A DNA stretch of 35,850 nt from an uncultured Clostridia bacterium (GCA_947599825.1 CANQFS010000014.1:1-35850); one strand, 5' to 3'; positions 23,366 through 31,505 are shown, numbered from the stretch's first letter. Program-made: numbers and translations. Notes: generated by a model from the letters alone, not told the origin.

Positions 23366-24311
23366 TGTACTGGCTCCACCGTGTTGATTTTAATGTATAA
23401 CCGTTCCCACTACTTACAAGCCCTTGTCCAGCACTCAATTGTTTCCATGTTCCACCGAATTTTCGTTGTACTTCTGTAGCATTTGTCAAAGTCGACGATA
23501 TTAAAATACTTCCCACTGGATATATTTTATCCAACAAAGCACTTGTACTGGTTGCTTGTTCTGCTTTAGCTAATCTAGTTTCTATTGAACTCAATCTACT
23601 CTCAGATGAACTCTTTTGTGATTCTACTTGGCTTTTCAATGCATCCAACTGCGATTGTAAACTAGCTACTTTCTCGTTTGTGTCCCCAGAAGCAGCTAAG
23701 CTTTCTTGTAATGATTTTATTTGTGCCTCTAAAGATGCTATCGATGCTGAGTTAGCTTCTGTAGCATTCGCCAAATCAGTTACTTCTCCTCTTAACGCAG
23801 CTAGTTCTGCACTTGTTATTCCGCTTTCTGGTCCTGTACTTCCACCGCCTTCTCCTTCTGCACCGCCACTTGCTGTTTCTCCGTTTTCTATTTCGTCAAA
23901 TGTTATTACTTCGTCTCCTCCATTTGGTTTCACTCCTGTTACGGTTCCGTCGTCGTTTTTTTGTACTTCACCAAATTTTCCTAATGCATCTGCTACATCT
24001 TCATTTGTTAGGTCTGCCCCTTTTTCTAGTTTTTTATCTAACATTGCTAGTCGCATTTCTTCTAGTAGCGCTTCTCTTTCGTATGATGTTTTTGCTTCTT
24101 TTGCTCTTGAAAATATTCCGTTATGCCCTATTGTTAAGTTAATTGTTACTCCCGCTAATAACAACAGCACTATTATTGTTACTACTAATGTAATTAAAGT
24201 AATTCCTTTGTAATTTATACTGTCATTCTCTTTGTTATTTTTTCCAACTTGATTTTGGCTTTTTCCTATTGTTTCTACTTGTCTTTGCTTGCTTGCTTGT
24301 TTCTTTCTCAC
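23346..24311 (-). CDS. Prepilin-like protein with coiled coil and tail-collar start (before +1 frameshift)
   Basis: The N-terminus has a basic leader, then KGITLITLVVTIIVLLLLAG (residues about 35-54). This is a type IV prepilin-like cleavage and membrane helix, although the usual Glu at +5 is Thr. It is followed by a pilin-like helix (NGIFSRAKEAKTSYE), a Gly-rich linker, a coiled coil at about 165-245 (LEAQIKSLQE, LQSQLDALKS) and the start of a collar domain (YPVGSILIS...FGGTWKQL). At 23379-23381 the frame meets an in-frame CGG and stops 11 residues later; a +1 shift continues the collar domain. The start is GTG with AAAGGAGGAG 7 bases upstream. The promoter at 24492-24520 gives a long leader of about 175 bases. 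It is probably a surface appendage subunit with a fibre-tip adhesion domain. Confidence 0.8.
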   Translation of the reverse strand: MRKKQASKQRQVETIGKSQNQVGKNNKENDSINYKGITLITLVVTIIVLLLLAGVTINLTIGHNGIFSRAKEAKTSYEREALLEEMRLAMLDKKLEKGADLTNEDVADALGKFGEVQKNDDGTVTGVKPNGGDEVITFDEIENGETASGGAEGEGGGSTGPESGITSAELAALRGEVTDLANATEANSASIASLEAQIKSLQESLAASGDTNEKVASLQSQLDALKSQVESQKSSSESRLSSIETRLAKAEQATSTSALLDKIYPVGSILISSTLTNATEVQRKFGGTWKQLSAGQGLVSSGNGYTLKSTRWSQYSDSKYK

Positions 24312-24409
24312 TTTTTTGCTCCTCCTTTATTTCTTTTAGCTTTTGCTTTTCTTCTTGTTTTATTCTTCTTTTTGTATTTTTTGTTTTGTAAACCATTTAT
24401 AAATAGCGT

Positions 24410-24472
24410 ACTTATAAATATAAATTTACTTTTTTACATAAATTTTTACTCTTCTATATTATGTTTATAAGT
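24410..24472 (-). other. 5'-leader stem of the pilin-collar gene
   Basis: ACTTATAAATATAA (from 24410) pairs with TTATGTTTATAAGT (to 24472), about 13 bp with one mismatch. It is near the 5' end of a leader of about 175 bases. The remainder of the 24312-24671 gap is AT-rich without a supported gene. Confidence 0.4.
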
Positions 24473-24491
24473 TATTACTATTTGTAACATC

Positions 24492-24520
24492 ATTCTACTA
24501 TTTTTTTACTTCTTAGTCAA
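24492..24520 (-). promoter_or_regulatory. SigA-type promoter of the pilin-collar gene
   Basis: On the minus strand, TTGACT (24515-24520), a 17-bp spacer and TAGAAT (24492-24497). Confidence 0.7.
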
Positions 24521-24602
24521 TGTTATTTTACAAATTGTAATATAATTGTAATATTTTTTTATAATCATTTATTTGATTTATCTGTTATATTAGCAAAAAT
24601 AA

Positions 24603-24622
24603 GAAGTACTTTTTAGTACTCC
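24603..24622 (-). terminator. Terminator after murG
   Basis: On the minus strand GGAGTACT pairs with AGTACTTC around AAAA, followed by TTATTTTTGC. It lies about 50 bases past the murG stop. A longer-range pairing (TTTTTACTAT near 24627-24636 with ATAGTAAAAA at 24662-24671) lies just upstream of it. Confidence 0.65.
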
Positions 24623-24671
24623 CTATTTTTTACTATGAAATTCCTAATTTTAATAATGCAAATAGTAAAAA

Positions 24672-25793
24672 CTATTTATCTTTTACTACTTCTTTTATTT
24701 GCTTATATATTTTATTTTCTACATCTTTTACAGCAATTTTTTCTGCATTTTTTCCCATTTTTTCCATTACTTTTGGATAACTAACAATATTCATAATTTC
24801 CAAATTTAGTTTTTCATCAGTTAAATCTTTATTTAAAATAATTTTAGCTGCATTTACCTTTTCTAATACTTTAGCATTATATAATTGGTGGTCATTGCTT
24901 ACATTTGGAAGTGGTACTAAAATTGATGGTTTTCCTAAGTTAGATATTTCGCTTATTGTCATTGCTCCGCTTCTTGCTACAATAATATCAGCCAAATTCA
25001 TAATTTCTTCCATATTATATATGTAAGGAACAATTTTCATGTTTTTTATATTATTTATATTTAATTCTTCTTGTTCCATTTTTTCTTTTATTAAATCATA
25101 TTGTTTTGGTCCTGTTGCCCACATAATTTGATAGTCTTTATTTAATTTCTTTTTTGCAATTCCTATAATAGTTTCATTTATTGCTTGTGCTCCTTGGCTT
25201 CCTCCAAATACAAGTACAAGTGGCTTTTTCTCATCAAATCCAATTTTTCTTTTCTTGCTTGCTTTTTCTTCTTCACTATATTCTTGTTTTGCTATTTTTA
25301 TAGGAGTTCCAGTATAAACTATTTTCTTGGCATTTTTTATGCGTGGAATAGCATCTTCAAATGAAACCAAAATACAATCTGCTTTTTTGGCAAGCATTTT
25401 TACTGCTTTTCCAGGAAATGCATTACTTTCATGTAACATTGTTGGAATTTTTAATTTATGCGCTGCCATAATGGTAGCTCCACAAATATATCCACCTGTT
25501 CCAATTACAATGTCTGGTTTGAATTCTTTTATAATTTTCTTTGCTTCGCTATAACCTTTTGCTGTTTTTATCATCTTTTTTATATTTTCTATAGAATTTT
25601 TTTTGCTTAAACCATAAGCATCAATGGTTTTTAATTCATATCCTGCTCTTGGTACTAAGTCATTTTCTAAACCTCGGTTAGTACCAATAAATATTATTTG
25701 TGAATCTTTTTCTTCTTCTTTTATTTTATTTGCAATGGCAACTCCTGGATTTATATGACCTCCTGTTCCTGCTGCCGCTATAATTACTCTCAT
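24672..25793 (-). CDS. murG: UDP-GlcNAc:undecaprenyl-PP-MurNAc-pentapeptide GlcNAc transferase
   Basis: MurG adds GlcNAc to lipid I to give lipid II, on the inner face of the membrane. The N-terminal GTGGHINPG motif (residues 9-17) and IIFIGTNRGLE are typical. IGTGGYICG and HESNAFPGKA are family motifs, and FGGSQGAQAIN near 200 belongs to the UDP-sugar binding half, with ARSGAMTISE and LVPLPNVSNDHQ following. The length of 373 residues is usual. AAAAAGGAG lies 6 bases before the ATG. It is the last gene of the murE-mraY-ftsW-murG series and ends at the terminator 24603-24622. The ftsQ and ftsZ genes often found after murG are not here. Confidence 0.97.
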   Translation of the reverse strand: MRVIIAAAGTGGHINPGVAIANKIKEEEKDSQIIFIGTNRGLENDLVPRAGYELKTIDAYGLSKKNSIENIKKMIKTAKGYSEAKKIIKEFKPDIVIGTGGYICGATIMAAHKLKIPTMLHESNAFPGKAVKMLAKKADCILVSFEDAIPRIKNAKKIVYTGTPIKIAKQEYSEEEKASKKRKIGFDEKKPLVLVFGGSQGAQAINETIIGIAKKKLNKDYQIMWATGPKQYDLIKEKMEQEELNINNIKNMKIVPYIYNMEEIMNLADIIVARSGAMTISEISNLGKPSILVPLPNVSNDHQLYNAKVLEKVNAAKIILNKDLTDEKLNLEIMNIVSYPKVMEKMGKNAEKIAVKDVENKIYKQIKEVVKDK

Positions 25794-25880
25794 ATTGCTC
25801 TCCTTTTTATTTTACTACACAAACCTGCTTTTTCCTTAAGTCGCCAAAAACATTTTTTTATTAAAGGTGGCCAAAACAGG

Positions 25881-27038
25881 TTATACTTTTGAACTTGCTC
25901 TTGAAATGTTTAGCAAGACTCCCATACTGCATAATAGGATTAAAAGTGCTGTTCCTCCATAACTAAAGAATGGTAATGACATTCCTGTTGCTGGCATTGA
26001 AGATGTTACAACAGCTATGTTTATAATTGCTTGAATTCCTACAAGTGAAGTAATTCCTATTGCTAGTAAGCTACCGAAAGAGTCTGGTGCTTTCATTGCA
26101 ATTAGTATACCTCTCCAAATGAATAATGCAAATAGGGCAATAATAATAGTACAGCCCACAAATCCTAGCTCTTCTGCTATAATAGCAAATATGAAGTCGT
26201 TATGTGGTTCTGGTATGTATAAGTATTTTTGCCTACTTTGCCCTAGCCCTACTCCAAATAGACCTCCTGAACCAATAGCATAAAGTCCTTGGATTACCTG
26301 CCAACCTTTTCCTGTTGGATCTTGCCATGGATCTAAGAAGGTTGTAATTCTGTCTAAACGGAAATTTCCTTTATTCATTGAGGTTGCAAGTAACAACATT
26401 AATGCTGCTGCTGCAGACCCCCCTGTAATACCAATACTTAAGAAATGTCTTAATTTAGTGCCTGCCATAATCATCATAATTGAAACAATAGCAACTATTA
26501 CAACTGATGCGCTTAAATGGTCTTGCACAAAAAATAGAATTCCAATTGGAAATATTAATAGTACAAAACATACCATACACCCTTTCCAAAAATATGGTAA
26601 ATTCTTTTTATATTCGGTTAAGAACCCTGCGTAAAATAAAATTAATGCTACTTTTGCAATCTCAGATGGTTGAAAAGGTCCAAATCCTAAATTTACCCAA
26701 CGCTTTGCTCCATTTACACTACGTCCAATACCAGGTATAGCTACTGATATTAGAGCAACAAGGGCAACTATATAGGCTATTACATAATATTTTTGATACT
26801 TATGATAGTCTATTTTCGAAATAAAGAACATTAGCGCAACTCCAACCACAGCAAATATAAATTGTTTTGTTACATAAGTATAACTATTGCCTTCTATTGA
26901 AAGAGAAGATGGCGCACTTGCAGAAAGCACCATAACAATTCCTAGTGACAATAATAAAAGTATAATAATACATAAAACAAAGTCAAATGGCTTCTGCGTA
27001 CTTTGCATTTGCTGTTTCTTTTTTCCTTTTTTTTGCAC
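25881..27038 (-). CDS. ftsW: SEDS peptidoglycan polymerase FtsW/SpoVE type
   Basis: A multi-pass membrane glycosyltransferase that polymerises lipid II with a partner penicillin-binding protein at the septum, or in the spore cortex if it is SpoVE. There are about ten hydrophobic segments. Family motifs include GAKRWVNLG and FQPSEIAKVALILFYAGFL near residue 120, QDHLSASVV near 170, the long outside loop with LDPWQDPTGKGWQVIQGLYA near 235, GVGLGQSRQKYLYIPEPHNDFIFAI, and SYGGTALL near the end. The length of 385 residues fits. The start is a GTG with AAGGAAG 4 bases upstream; an ATG 10 codons later is possible. It lies between murG and mraY, where murD would usually also be found, but a 377-base repeat region fills that gap. 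Confidence 0.93.
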   Translation of the reverse strand: MQKKGKKKQQMQSTQKPFDFVLCIIILLLLSLGIVMVLSASAPSSLSIEGNSYTYVTKQFIFAVVGVALMFFISKIDYHKYQKYYVIAYIVALVALISVAIPGIGRSVNGAKRWVNLGFGPFQPSEIAKVALILFYAGFLTEYKKNLPYFWKGCMVCFVLLIFPIGILFFVQDHLSASVVIVAIVSIMMIMAGTKLRHFLSIGITGGSAAAALMLLLATSMNKGNFRLDRITTFLDPWQDPTGKGWQVIQGLYAIGSGGLFGVGLGQSRQKYLYIPEPHNDFIFAIIAEELGFVGCTIIIALFALFIWRGILIAMKAPDSFGSLLAIGITSLVGIQAIINIAVVTSSMPATGMSLPFFSYGGTALLILLCSMGVLLNISRASSKV

Positions 27039-27056
27039 TTTTCTTCCTTCCTCTCT

Positions 27057-27262
27057 TTTCTAAATTTTCCCTTTTCTAAAATTTCTCTTTTCTAAAATTT
27101 ATATCTTTTAAATTTTTTCTTTTCTAAATTTTATATTTTTATAAAATTTATATTTTCTAAACTTTATAGTTTTTAACTTTATATTTTTTTAGCATTTACA
27201 TTTTTTAGCCTTTACATTTTTTAGCCTTTATATTTTCCTAACTTTTATTTTTATAACCTTAT
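27057..27262. repeat. Degenerate 15-17 bp tandem repeats between ftsW and mraY
   Basis: About 12 diverged units of roughly CTAAAATTTATATTTT. The best conserved part is TTTTTTAGCCTTTACA-like units of 16 bp near 27193-27230. On the coding strand the region is almost pure purine/A-rich and would be an unstructured leader before ftsW. No gene is visible here. Confidence 0.7.
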
Positions 27263-27367
27263 ATTCTTTTTATTTTTTATATTTCTAGGAAAATCATCTA
27301 TCTTCGATGATAGGCTTAGCATATAATCAAATTTTAATTTTATTTTTTATCTTCATTAATTTTCAAT

Positions 27368-27400
27368 TGGAAAGATTTGGACGCGTCCCAAATCTTTCCA
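27368..27400 (-). terminator. Perfect hairpin after mraY
   Basis: TGGAAAGATTTGG (27368-27380) pairs perfectly with CCAAATCTTTCCA (27388-27400) around a 7-base loop, 16 bases past the mraY stop. The following bases (AATTGAAAATT on the minus strand) are not a proper U-tract. It may be a partial terminator or an RNA-stability element separating murE-mraY from ftsW-murG. Confidence 0.6.
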
Positions 27401-27415
27401 AATCTTTCTTGCATT

Positions 27416-28399
27416 TTATATGGAAAGTAAGCCTACTACGCATACAACTAGTGTAATAACACTAAATACAGATACTATTCTATTTTCTTTCCAACCAGAT
27501 AATTCAAAATGATGATGAAGTGGTGCCATTTTGAAAACTCGATTTCCCGTTCTTTTAAAATGTGCTACTTGAATCATTACTGATAAAGTTTCTAAAATTG
27601 GAATAAGAGCTATAATAACTAATAATAGTGGCATTTTTAAGTATAATGCCATGGCAGCTACTGCCCCTCCAAGCATTAATGAGCCTGTATCTCCCATCAT
27701 TACTTTAGATGGATATAGGTTAAATAGTAAAAATCCTAAACATGCTCCTGATAATGCGCTTCCAAATAAAGTTACTTCTTTGCAATCGAATATGATAGCA
27801 ATTACAGTAAGACATGTTAAAATTATTGTGGTAACACTACTAGATAGACCATCTATACCGTCCGTTAAATTAATAGCATTTGTTGTTGCTAACATAACGA
27901 AAATAGCAAATGGAATATAAACCCAAATTGGTAAAGTAATACTTGTTTTTATGAATGGTATATATATATCTGTTCCGATGTGTAAAACATTTGTTAAATA
28001 TACTGTATAGCCTACTGCTACAATAAGCAAGCCTATCATTTTGGCTGTTGGGCTTAAACCTTTTGTGTTTTTTAATACTAGTTTTTTAAAATCATCTATA
28101 AAGCCAATTAATCCAAAACCTACAGATACTAATAATAATGGTATGATATTTTTAGCAATTTCTACTTCTATTCTATATCTTGTATAATATAGATATAACC
28201 CTGAACATATAATTATCATGCTTAAAATAATTATAATTCCACCCATAGTTGGTGTACCTTGCTTTTTTAGATGAGACTGAGGTCCATCATCTCTTTCCAT
28301 TTGACCTACTTTTCTTCTTCTTAATATTGGAATAACGACTAAGGAAAGAATTGTCGTTATTAAAAATGATAAGAATAATACTTTTACTTGAAATTCCAT
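27416..28399 (-). CDS. mraY: Phospho-N-acetylmuramoyl-pentapeptide transferase
   Basis: MraY moves phospho-MurNAc-pentapeptide onto undecaprenyl phosphate to form lipid I. It is a membrane protein with about ten helices. The motifs are clear: DDGPQSHLKKQGTPTMGG near residue 37, the catalytic Asp region LIGFIDDFKK near 100, NAINLTDGIDGL near 175, GDTGSLMLGG near 235, and the HHHFELSGWKE loop near 295. The length of 327 residues is typical. AAGGAG lies 7 bases before the ATG, 16 bases after the murE stop, so the two are cotranscribed from the promoter at 29932-29960. Confidence 0.98.
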   Translation of the reverse strand: MEFQVKVLFLSFLITTILSLVVIPILRRRKVGQMERDDGPQSHLKKQGTPTMGGIIIILSMIIICSGLYLYYTRYRIEVEIAKNIIPLLLVSVGFGLIGFIDDFKKLVLKNTKGLSPTAKMIGLLIVAVGYTVYLTNVLHIGTDIYIPFIKTSITLPIWVYIPFAIFVMLATTNAINLTDGIDGLSSSVTTIILTCLTVIAIIFDCKEVTLFGSALSGACLGFLLFNLYPSKVMMGDTGSLMLGGAVAAMALYLKMPLLLVIIALIPILETLSVMIQVAHFKRTGNRVFKMAPLHHHFELSGWKENRIVSVFSVITLVVCVVGLLSI

Positions 28400-28415
28400 C
28401 TGTTTCTCCTTGTTT

Positions 28416-29897
28416 TTATTTCATTTGCGTTCCATTGATAATACTATTTACAATAATTCTTTCGTCAAAAGGATATTTGATTCCGTTAATTTCTTGATAT
28501 GGCTCATGTCCTTTTCCGGCAAGCACCACAATATCCTTTTTATCTGCCATTTTAATGGCTTCACGAATTGCTTCAATTCTATCTACTACTACAATATATT
28601 TTCCTTTTGTCTTTTTTATGCCTTCTTCTATTTGGTCTACAATTTTTTGTGGGTCCTCTGTTCTTGGATTGTCTGATGTAATAATTGTAAAGTCTGCTAT
28701 TCTTCCTGAGATTTCTCCCATGATTGGACGTTTTCCTGGATCTCTATCTCCTCCACAACCAAATACAGAAATTACTCTTCCTCTAGTATAAGATTTTACT
28801 GCATTTAAGATGTTTTCCAGACTTTCTGGTGAATGTGCATAGTCAATCATAATTGTTAAATCTTTTTTGTTATTTACTAATTCTGACCTTCCTGGCACGC
28901 GCACTTCTTCTAATGCTTCTTTCATTTGCTCTGCTGTAACTCCTAATTTTTCTGCTACGCAGATAGCAGCTAGTGAATTATAAACGCTAAATCTACCTGG
29001 AATGCAAGTTTTCATTCTTTCGTTTTTCATTCCAATTTTTACTTTGAAATCTACATAGGAATTTGTAATTGTAATGTCTTTTGCAAGTACATTACAGAAA
29101 TTATCAATTCCATAAGTAGTAATATTGCATTCTGGTACTAATTTTGGTAATTTTGCTACATGGTAATCATCTGCATTGATAAATGCTGTTTTGCACATTT
29201 TGAATAATTGTACTTTTGAAGAATAATAATCTTCCATGTCTGAGTGCTCTTTTGGACTTATATGGTCTTCTGAAAAGTTTGTAAATACGCCTATATCAAA
29301 ATCGCAGCCTGCTACTCTATGTAATTTTAAACTTTGGGAAGATACTTCCATAACAACTGTGTCACAACCTGCTTCTACCATTTGTGCAAAAATAGCTTGT
29401 AATTTATTGCTTTCTGGTGTAGTTCTATCACTATCTTCTAATTTTTTATCTCCAATATATGTAGCAATGGTTCCAACTAGACCTACTTTTCTTCCTGCTT
29501 TTTCTAGAATTTTCTTAATCATAAAGGTAGTAGTGGTTTTTCCTTTGGTTCCAGTTACTCCAATTAGTTTGAATTTTCTAGATGGATTTTTATAAAAGTT
29601 GCAAGAACAAATAGCTAGTGCATATCTTGTGTCTTTGGCAACAACTACTGTTATTTCTGCTGGAATTTTTTTAATTAAGTCTGTTGTTACTCCTTCTTGT
29701 AAAACAACAGCTTTTGCTCCTTGCGAAATAGCCGTTTCTACATAGTCATGTCCATCACTATCAAAGCCCTTAATTGCAACAAATAAGCCACCTTCTTTTA
29801 TATTTCTTGAGTCTTTATCTAAATGTGTAATTTCTACTTCTAAATTTCCTCTTACTTTTAAACCTTCTATTCCTACTAAAATTTCTTTTAATTGCAT
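28416..29897 (-). CDS. murE: UDP-MurNAc-tripeptide synthetase, meso-diaminopimelate adding
   Basis: MurE adds the third amino acid to the peptidoglycan precursor in the cytoplasm. The ATP-binding loop is GVTGTKGKTTTTF near residue 114. The Mur ligase middle domain has TTPESNKLQ and MEVSSQSL, and the C-terminal domain has VFGCGGDRDPGKRP. SDNPRTEDP near residue 410 contains the DNPR motif that selects meso-diaminopimelate rather than lysine, so the cell wall is probably of the DAP type. The length of 493 residues is normal. AGGAGG lies 6-7 bases before the ATG. It heads the wall gene group here. murF, which usually sits between murE and mraY, is missing. Confidence 0.97.
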   Translation of the reverse strand: MQLKEILVGIEGLKVRGNLEVEITHLDKDSRNIKEGGLFVAIKGFDSDGHDYVETAISQGAKAVVLQEGVTTDLIKKIPAEITVVVAKDTRYALAICSCNFYKNPSRKFKLIGVTGTKGKTTTTFMIKKILEKAGRKVGLVGTIATYIGDKKLEDSDRTTPESNKLQAIFAQMVEAGCDTVVMEVSSQSLKLHRVAGCDFDIGVFTNFSEDHISPKEHSDMEDYYSSKVQLFKMCKTAFINADDYHVAKLPKLVPECNITTYGIDNFCNVLAKDITITNSYVDFKVKIGMKNERMKTCIPGRFSVYNSLAAICVAEKLGVTAEQMKEALEEVRVPGRSELVNNKKDLTIMIDYAHSPESLENILNAVKSYTRGRVISVFGCGGDRDPGKRPIMGEISGRIADFTIITSDNPRTEDPQKIVDQIEEGIKKTKGKYIVVVDRIEAIREAIKMADKKDIVVLAGKGHEPYQEINGIKYPFDERIIVNSIINGTQMK

Positions 29898-29931
29898 AGG
29901 ATACCTCCTAGATTTCTAATTTCACAAATAC

Positions 29932-29960
29932 ATTATATAACTAAAGTTTTTATTTGTAAA
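29932..29960 (-). promoter_or_regulatory. SigA-type promoter of the murE operon
   Basis: On the minus strand, TTTACA (29955-29960), a 17-bp spacer and TATAAT (29932-29937), giving a leader of about 28 bases. Confidence 0.8.
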
Positions 29961-29973
29961 TTATATTACTAAA

Positions 29974-30009
29974 AAAAATAATCATTACTGTTTTGTAATG
30001 ATTATTTTT
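29974..30009 (-). terminator. Terminator after fprA
   Basis: AAAAATAATCATTAC (29974-29988) pairs perfectly with GTAATGATTATTTTT (29995-30009) around TGTTTT, with A/T runs at both sides. It separates fprA from the murE promoter. A second dyad, GTGCAA/TTGCAC at 30030-30051, lies between it and the 16-bp repeats. Confidence 0.85.
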
Positions 30010-30046
30010 CCTAGTATGAAAATTTTTTCGTGCAATTGTGAACTTT

Positions 30047-30153
30047 TGCACTAGATAAATATAGTGCTAGATAAATACAGTGCTAGATACATATAGTGCT
30101 AAATAAATACAGTGCTAAATAAATACAGTGCTAAATACATATAGTATTAAAAT
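30047..30153. repeat. 16-bp tandem repeats, about 6.5 copies
   Basis: Units of consensus AGTGCTARATAMATAY follow one another exactly every 16 bp (30063-30078, 30079-30094, 30095-30110, 30111-30126, 30127-30142), with a diverged first unit and a partial last unit. They begin 20 bases past the fprA stop codon and lie before its terminator, so they form part of the fprA mRNA 3' end. Confidence 0.92.
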
Positions 30154-30172
30154 CCTAATTAAATAATTAATG

Positions 30173-31336
30173 TTATTTTAGAATTGCTTTTGCTAGCTGT
30201 TTCATTTCTTCTTCATTTTCTTTGCTCATAGTTGTTTTTATATGAATAATAGGTTCTACTATTGTAATATCTTTCATTTGCTCTAAAATTTCTTGCATAT
30301 TTTTTGCAGCAGCTGGTGCCCAAGAACCATTTTCAATTATTCCTACTGTTCTATTTTGAAAATTTTTGTGTTTCAAATGTCTTAAGAATTTTTCCATGAA
30401 TGGGAATAAGCCTGCATCATAAGTAGGGCATGCCACAATCATTTTGTCATAACGAAAGGCATCTTCTATAACTTCTGCCATGTCTTCTCTTGCTAAGTCA
30501 GAAACTACTACTTTTTTAGCCCCTTCTTCTTTTAAGATTTTCTCTAATGTTTCCATGGCTTTTGCAGTGTTTCCATGAATTGAATTATATGCAACAAGTA
30601 CACCATCATCTTCTGGTTTATAACTGCTCCATATATCATATTTGTTAATATAATATGATAAATTTTCTTTTAGGATTGGCCCATGTAGAGGGCATATCAT
30701 TTGAATATCTAGGGTAGCTGCTTTTTTTAGTAGAGCTTGAACTTGAGAACCATATTTTCCTACGATATTAAAGTAATATCTTCTTGCTTCGCAAGTCCAG
30801 TCTTCGTCTGTATCTAATGTGCCAAATTTTCCAAAGCCATCTGCTGAAAATAATATTTTTTCACTTTGTTCATAAGTTACCATTACCTCTGGCCAATGTA
30901 CCATTGGTGCCATGAAAAATTGAAGCGTGTGCTTTCCTATATTTAAAGTGTCTGCCTCTTTTACTAAAATTTGCTTTCCTTCTAATGTTATATCAAAAAA
31001 TTGTGGCAACATTTTAAAGGTTAACGCATTTCCTACTAATTTCATATTAGGATACTTTTCTACTAATTGCTTAATACTTGCAGAGTGGTCTGGCTCTAGG
31101 TGAGAAACAACTAAGTAGTCTACCTCTTTTCCTTCTAGTTCTTCTTCAATATTATGAAGCCACTCTTTTGTTTTTCTCTTATCTACTGTATCCATAACAA
31201 CAATTTTTTCATCTTTTATTACATAAGAGTTATAAGAAACACCATTTGGAACGACATATTGACTTTCAAATAAATCGATGGTTTTATCATCTACTCCTAT
31301 GTATTTTATTGTATCTGTTACTTCTACTTTTTCCAT
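30173..31336 (-). CDS. fprA: Flavodiiron protein FprA (O2/NO reductase)
   Basis: A-type flavodiiron proteins reduce oxygen to water (or nitric oxide to nitrous oxide) and protect anaerobes. The N-terminal metallo-beta-lactamase-like domain binds two irons through HLEPDH (His79, Glu81, Asp83, His84 from this start), the His in PMVHWPE, the Asp in SADGFGKF and the His in CPLHGP. The C-terminal flavodoxin domain begins near residue 250 with the FMN loop YNSIHGNTAKA. I chose the ATG at 31334-31336 (387 residues) because the product begins MEKVEVTDTIKYIG like its relatives and AAAGGA lies 11 bases upstream. A longer frame to 31399 lacks a ribosome binding site and overlaps the promoter. Confidence 0.95.
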   Translation of the reverse strand: MEKVEVTDTIKYIGVDDKTIDLFESQYVVPNGVSYNSYVIKDEKIVVMDTVDKRKTKEWLHNIEEELEGKEVDYLVVSHLEPDHSASIKQLVEKYPNMKLVGNALTFKMLPQFFDITLEGKQILVKEADTLNIGKHTLQFFMAPMVHWPEVMVTYEQSEKILFSADGFGKFGTLDTDEDWTCEARRYYFNIVGKYGSQVQALLKKAATLDIQMICPLHGPILKENLSYYINKYDIWSSYKPEDDGVLVAYNSIHGNTAKAMETLEKILKEEGAKKVVVSDLAREDMAEVIEDAFRYDKMIVACPTYDAGLFPFMEKFLRHLKHKNFQNRTVGIIENGSWAPAAAKNMQEILEQMKDITIVEPIIHIKTTMSKENEEEMKQLAKAILK

Positions 31337-31370
31337 AATTACTATTTTCCTTTCTCTTTCTACTTGCTTT

Positions 31371-31399
31371 ATAATATAATAAATGCTAAATTTGGTCAA
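31371..31399 (-). promoter_or_regulatory. SigA-type promoter of fprA
   Basis: On the minus strand, TTGACC (31394-31399), a 17-bp spacer and TATTAT (31371-31376). Its position shows that translation cannot start at 31399 from this transcript. Confidence 0.75.
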
Positions 31400-31486
31400 G
31401 TTACTTTATTATTTTTTTCTTTGTCATGATTTTTTGTTGAATTAATTCAATAAAAACCGAAATTAAAATTTGCATATTTATAGGAG

Positions 31487-31505
31487 AACTTTCCTACTAT
31501 ATAAA
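31487..31505. repeat. 19-bp dispersed repeat beside a terminator
   Basis: AACTTTCCTACTATATAAA is identical to 4991-5009. In both places it directly follows the U-tract side of a minus-strand terminator. Confidence 0.8.

Noticed and set aside
30047..30153. Possible CRISPR array
   Set aside because: Units are directly adjacent with no unique spacers and only 16 bp long, so this is a simple tandem repeat.
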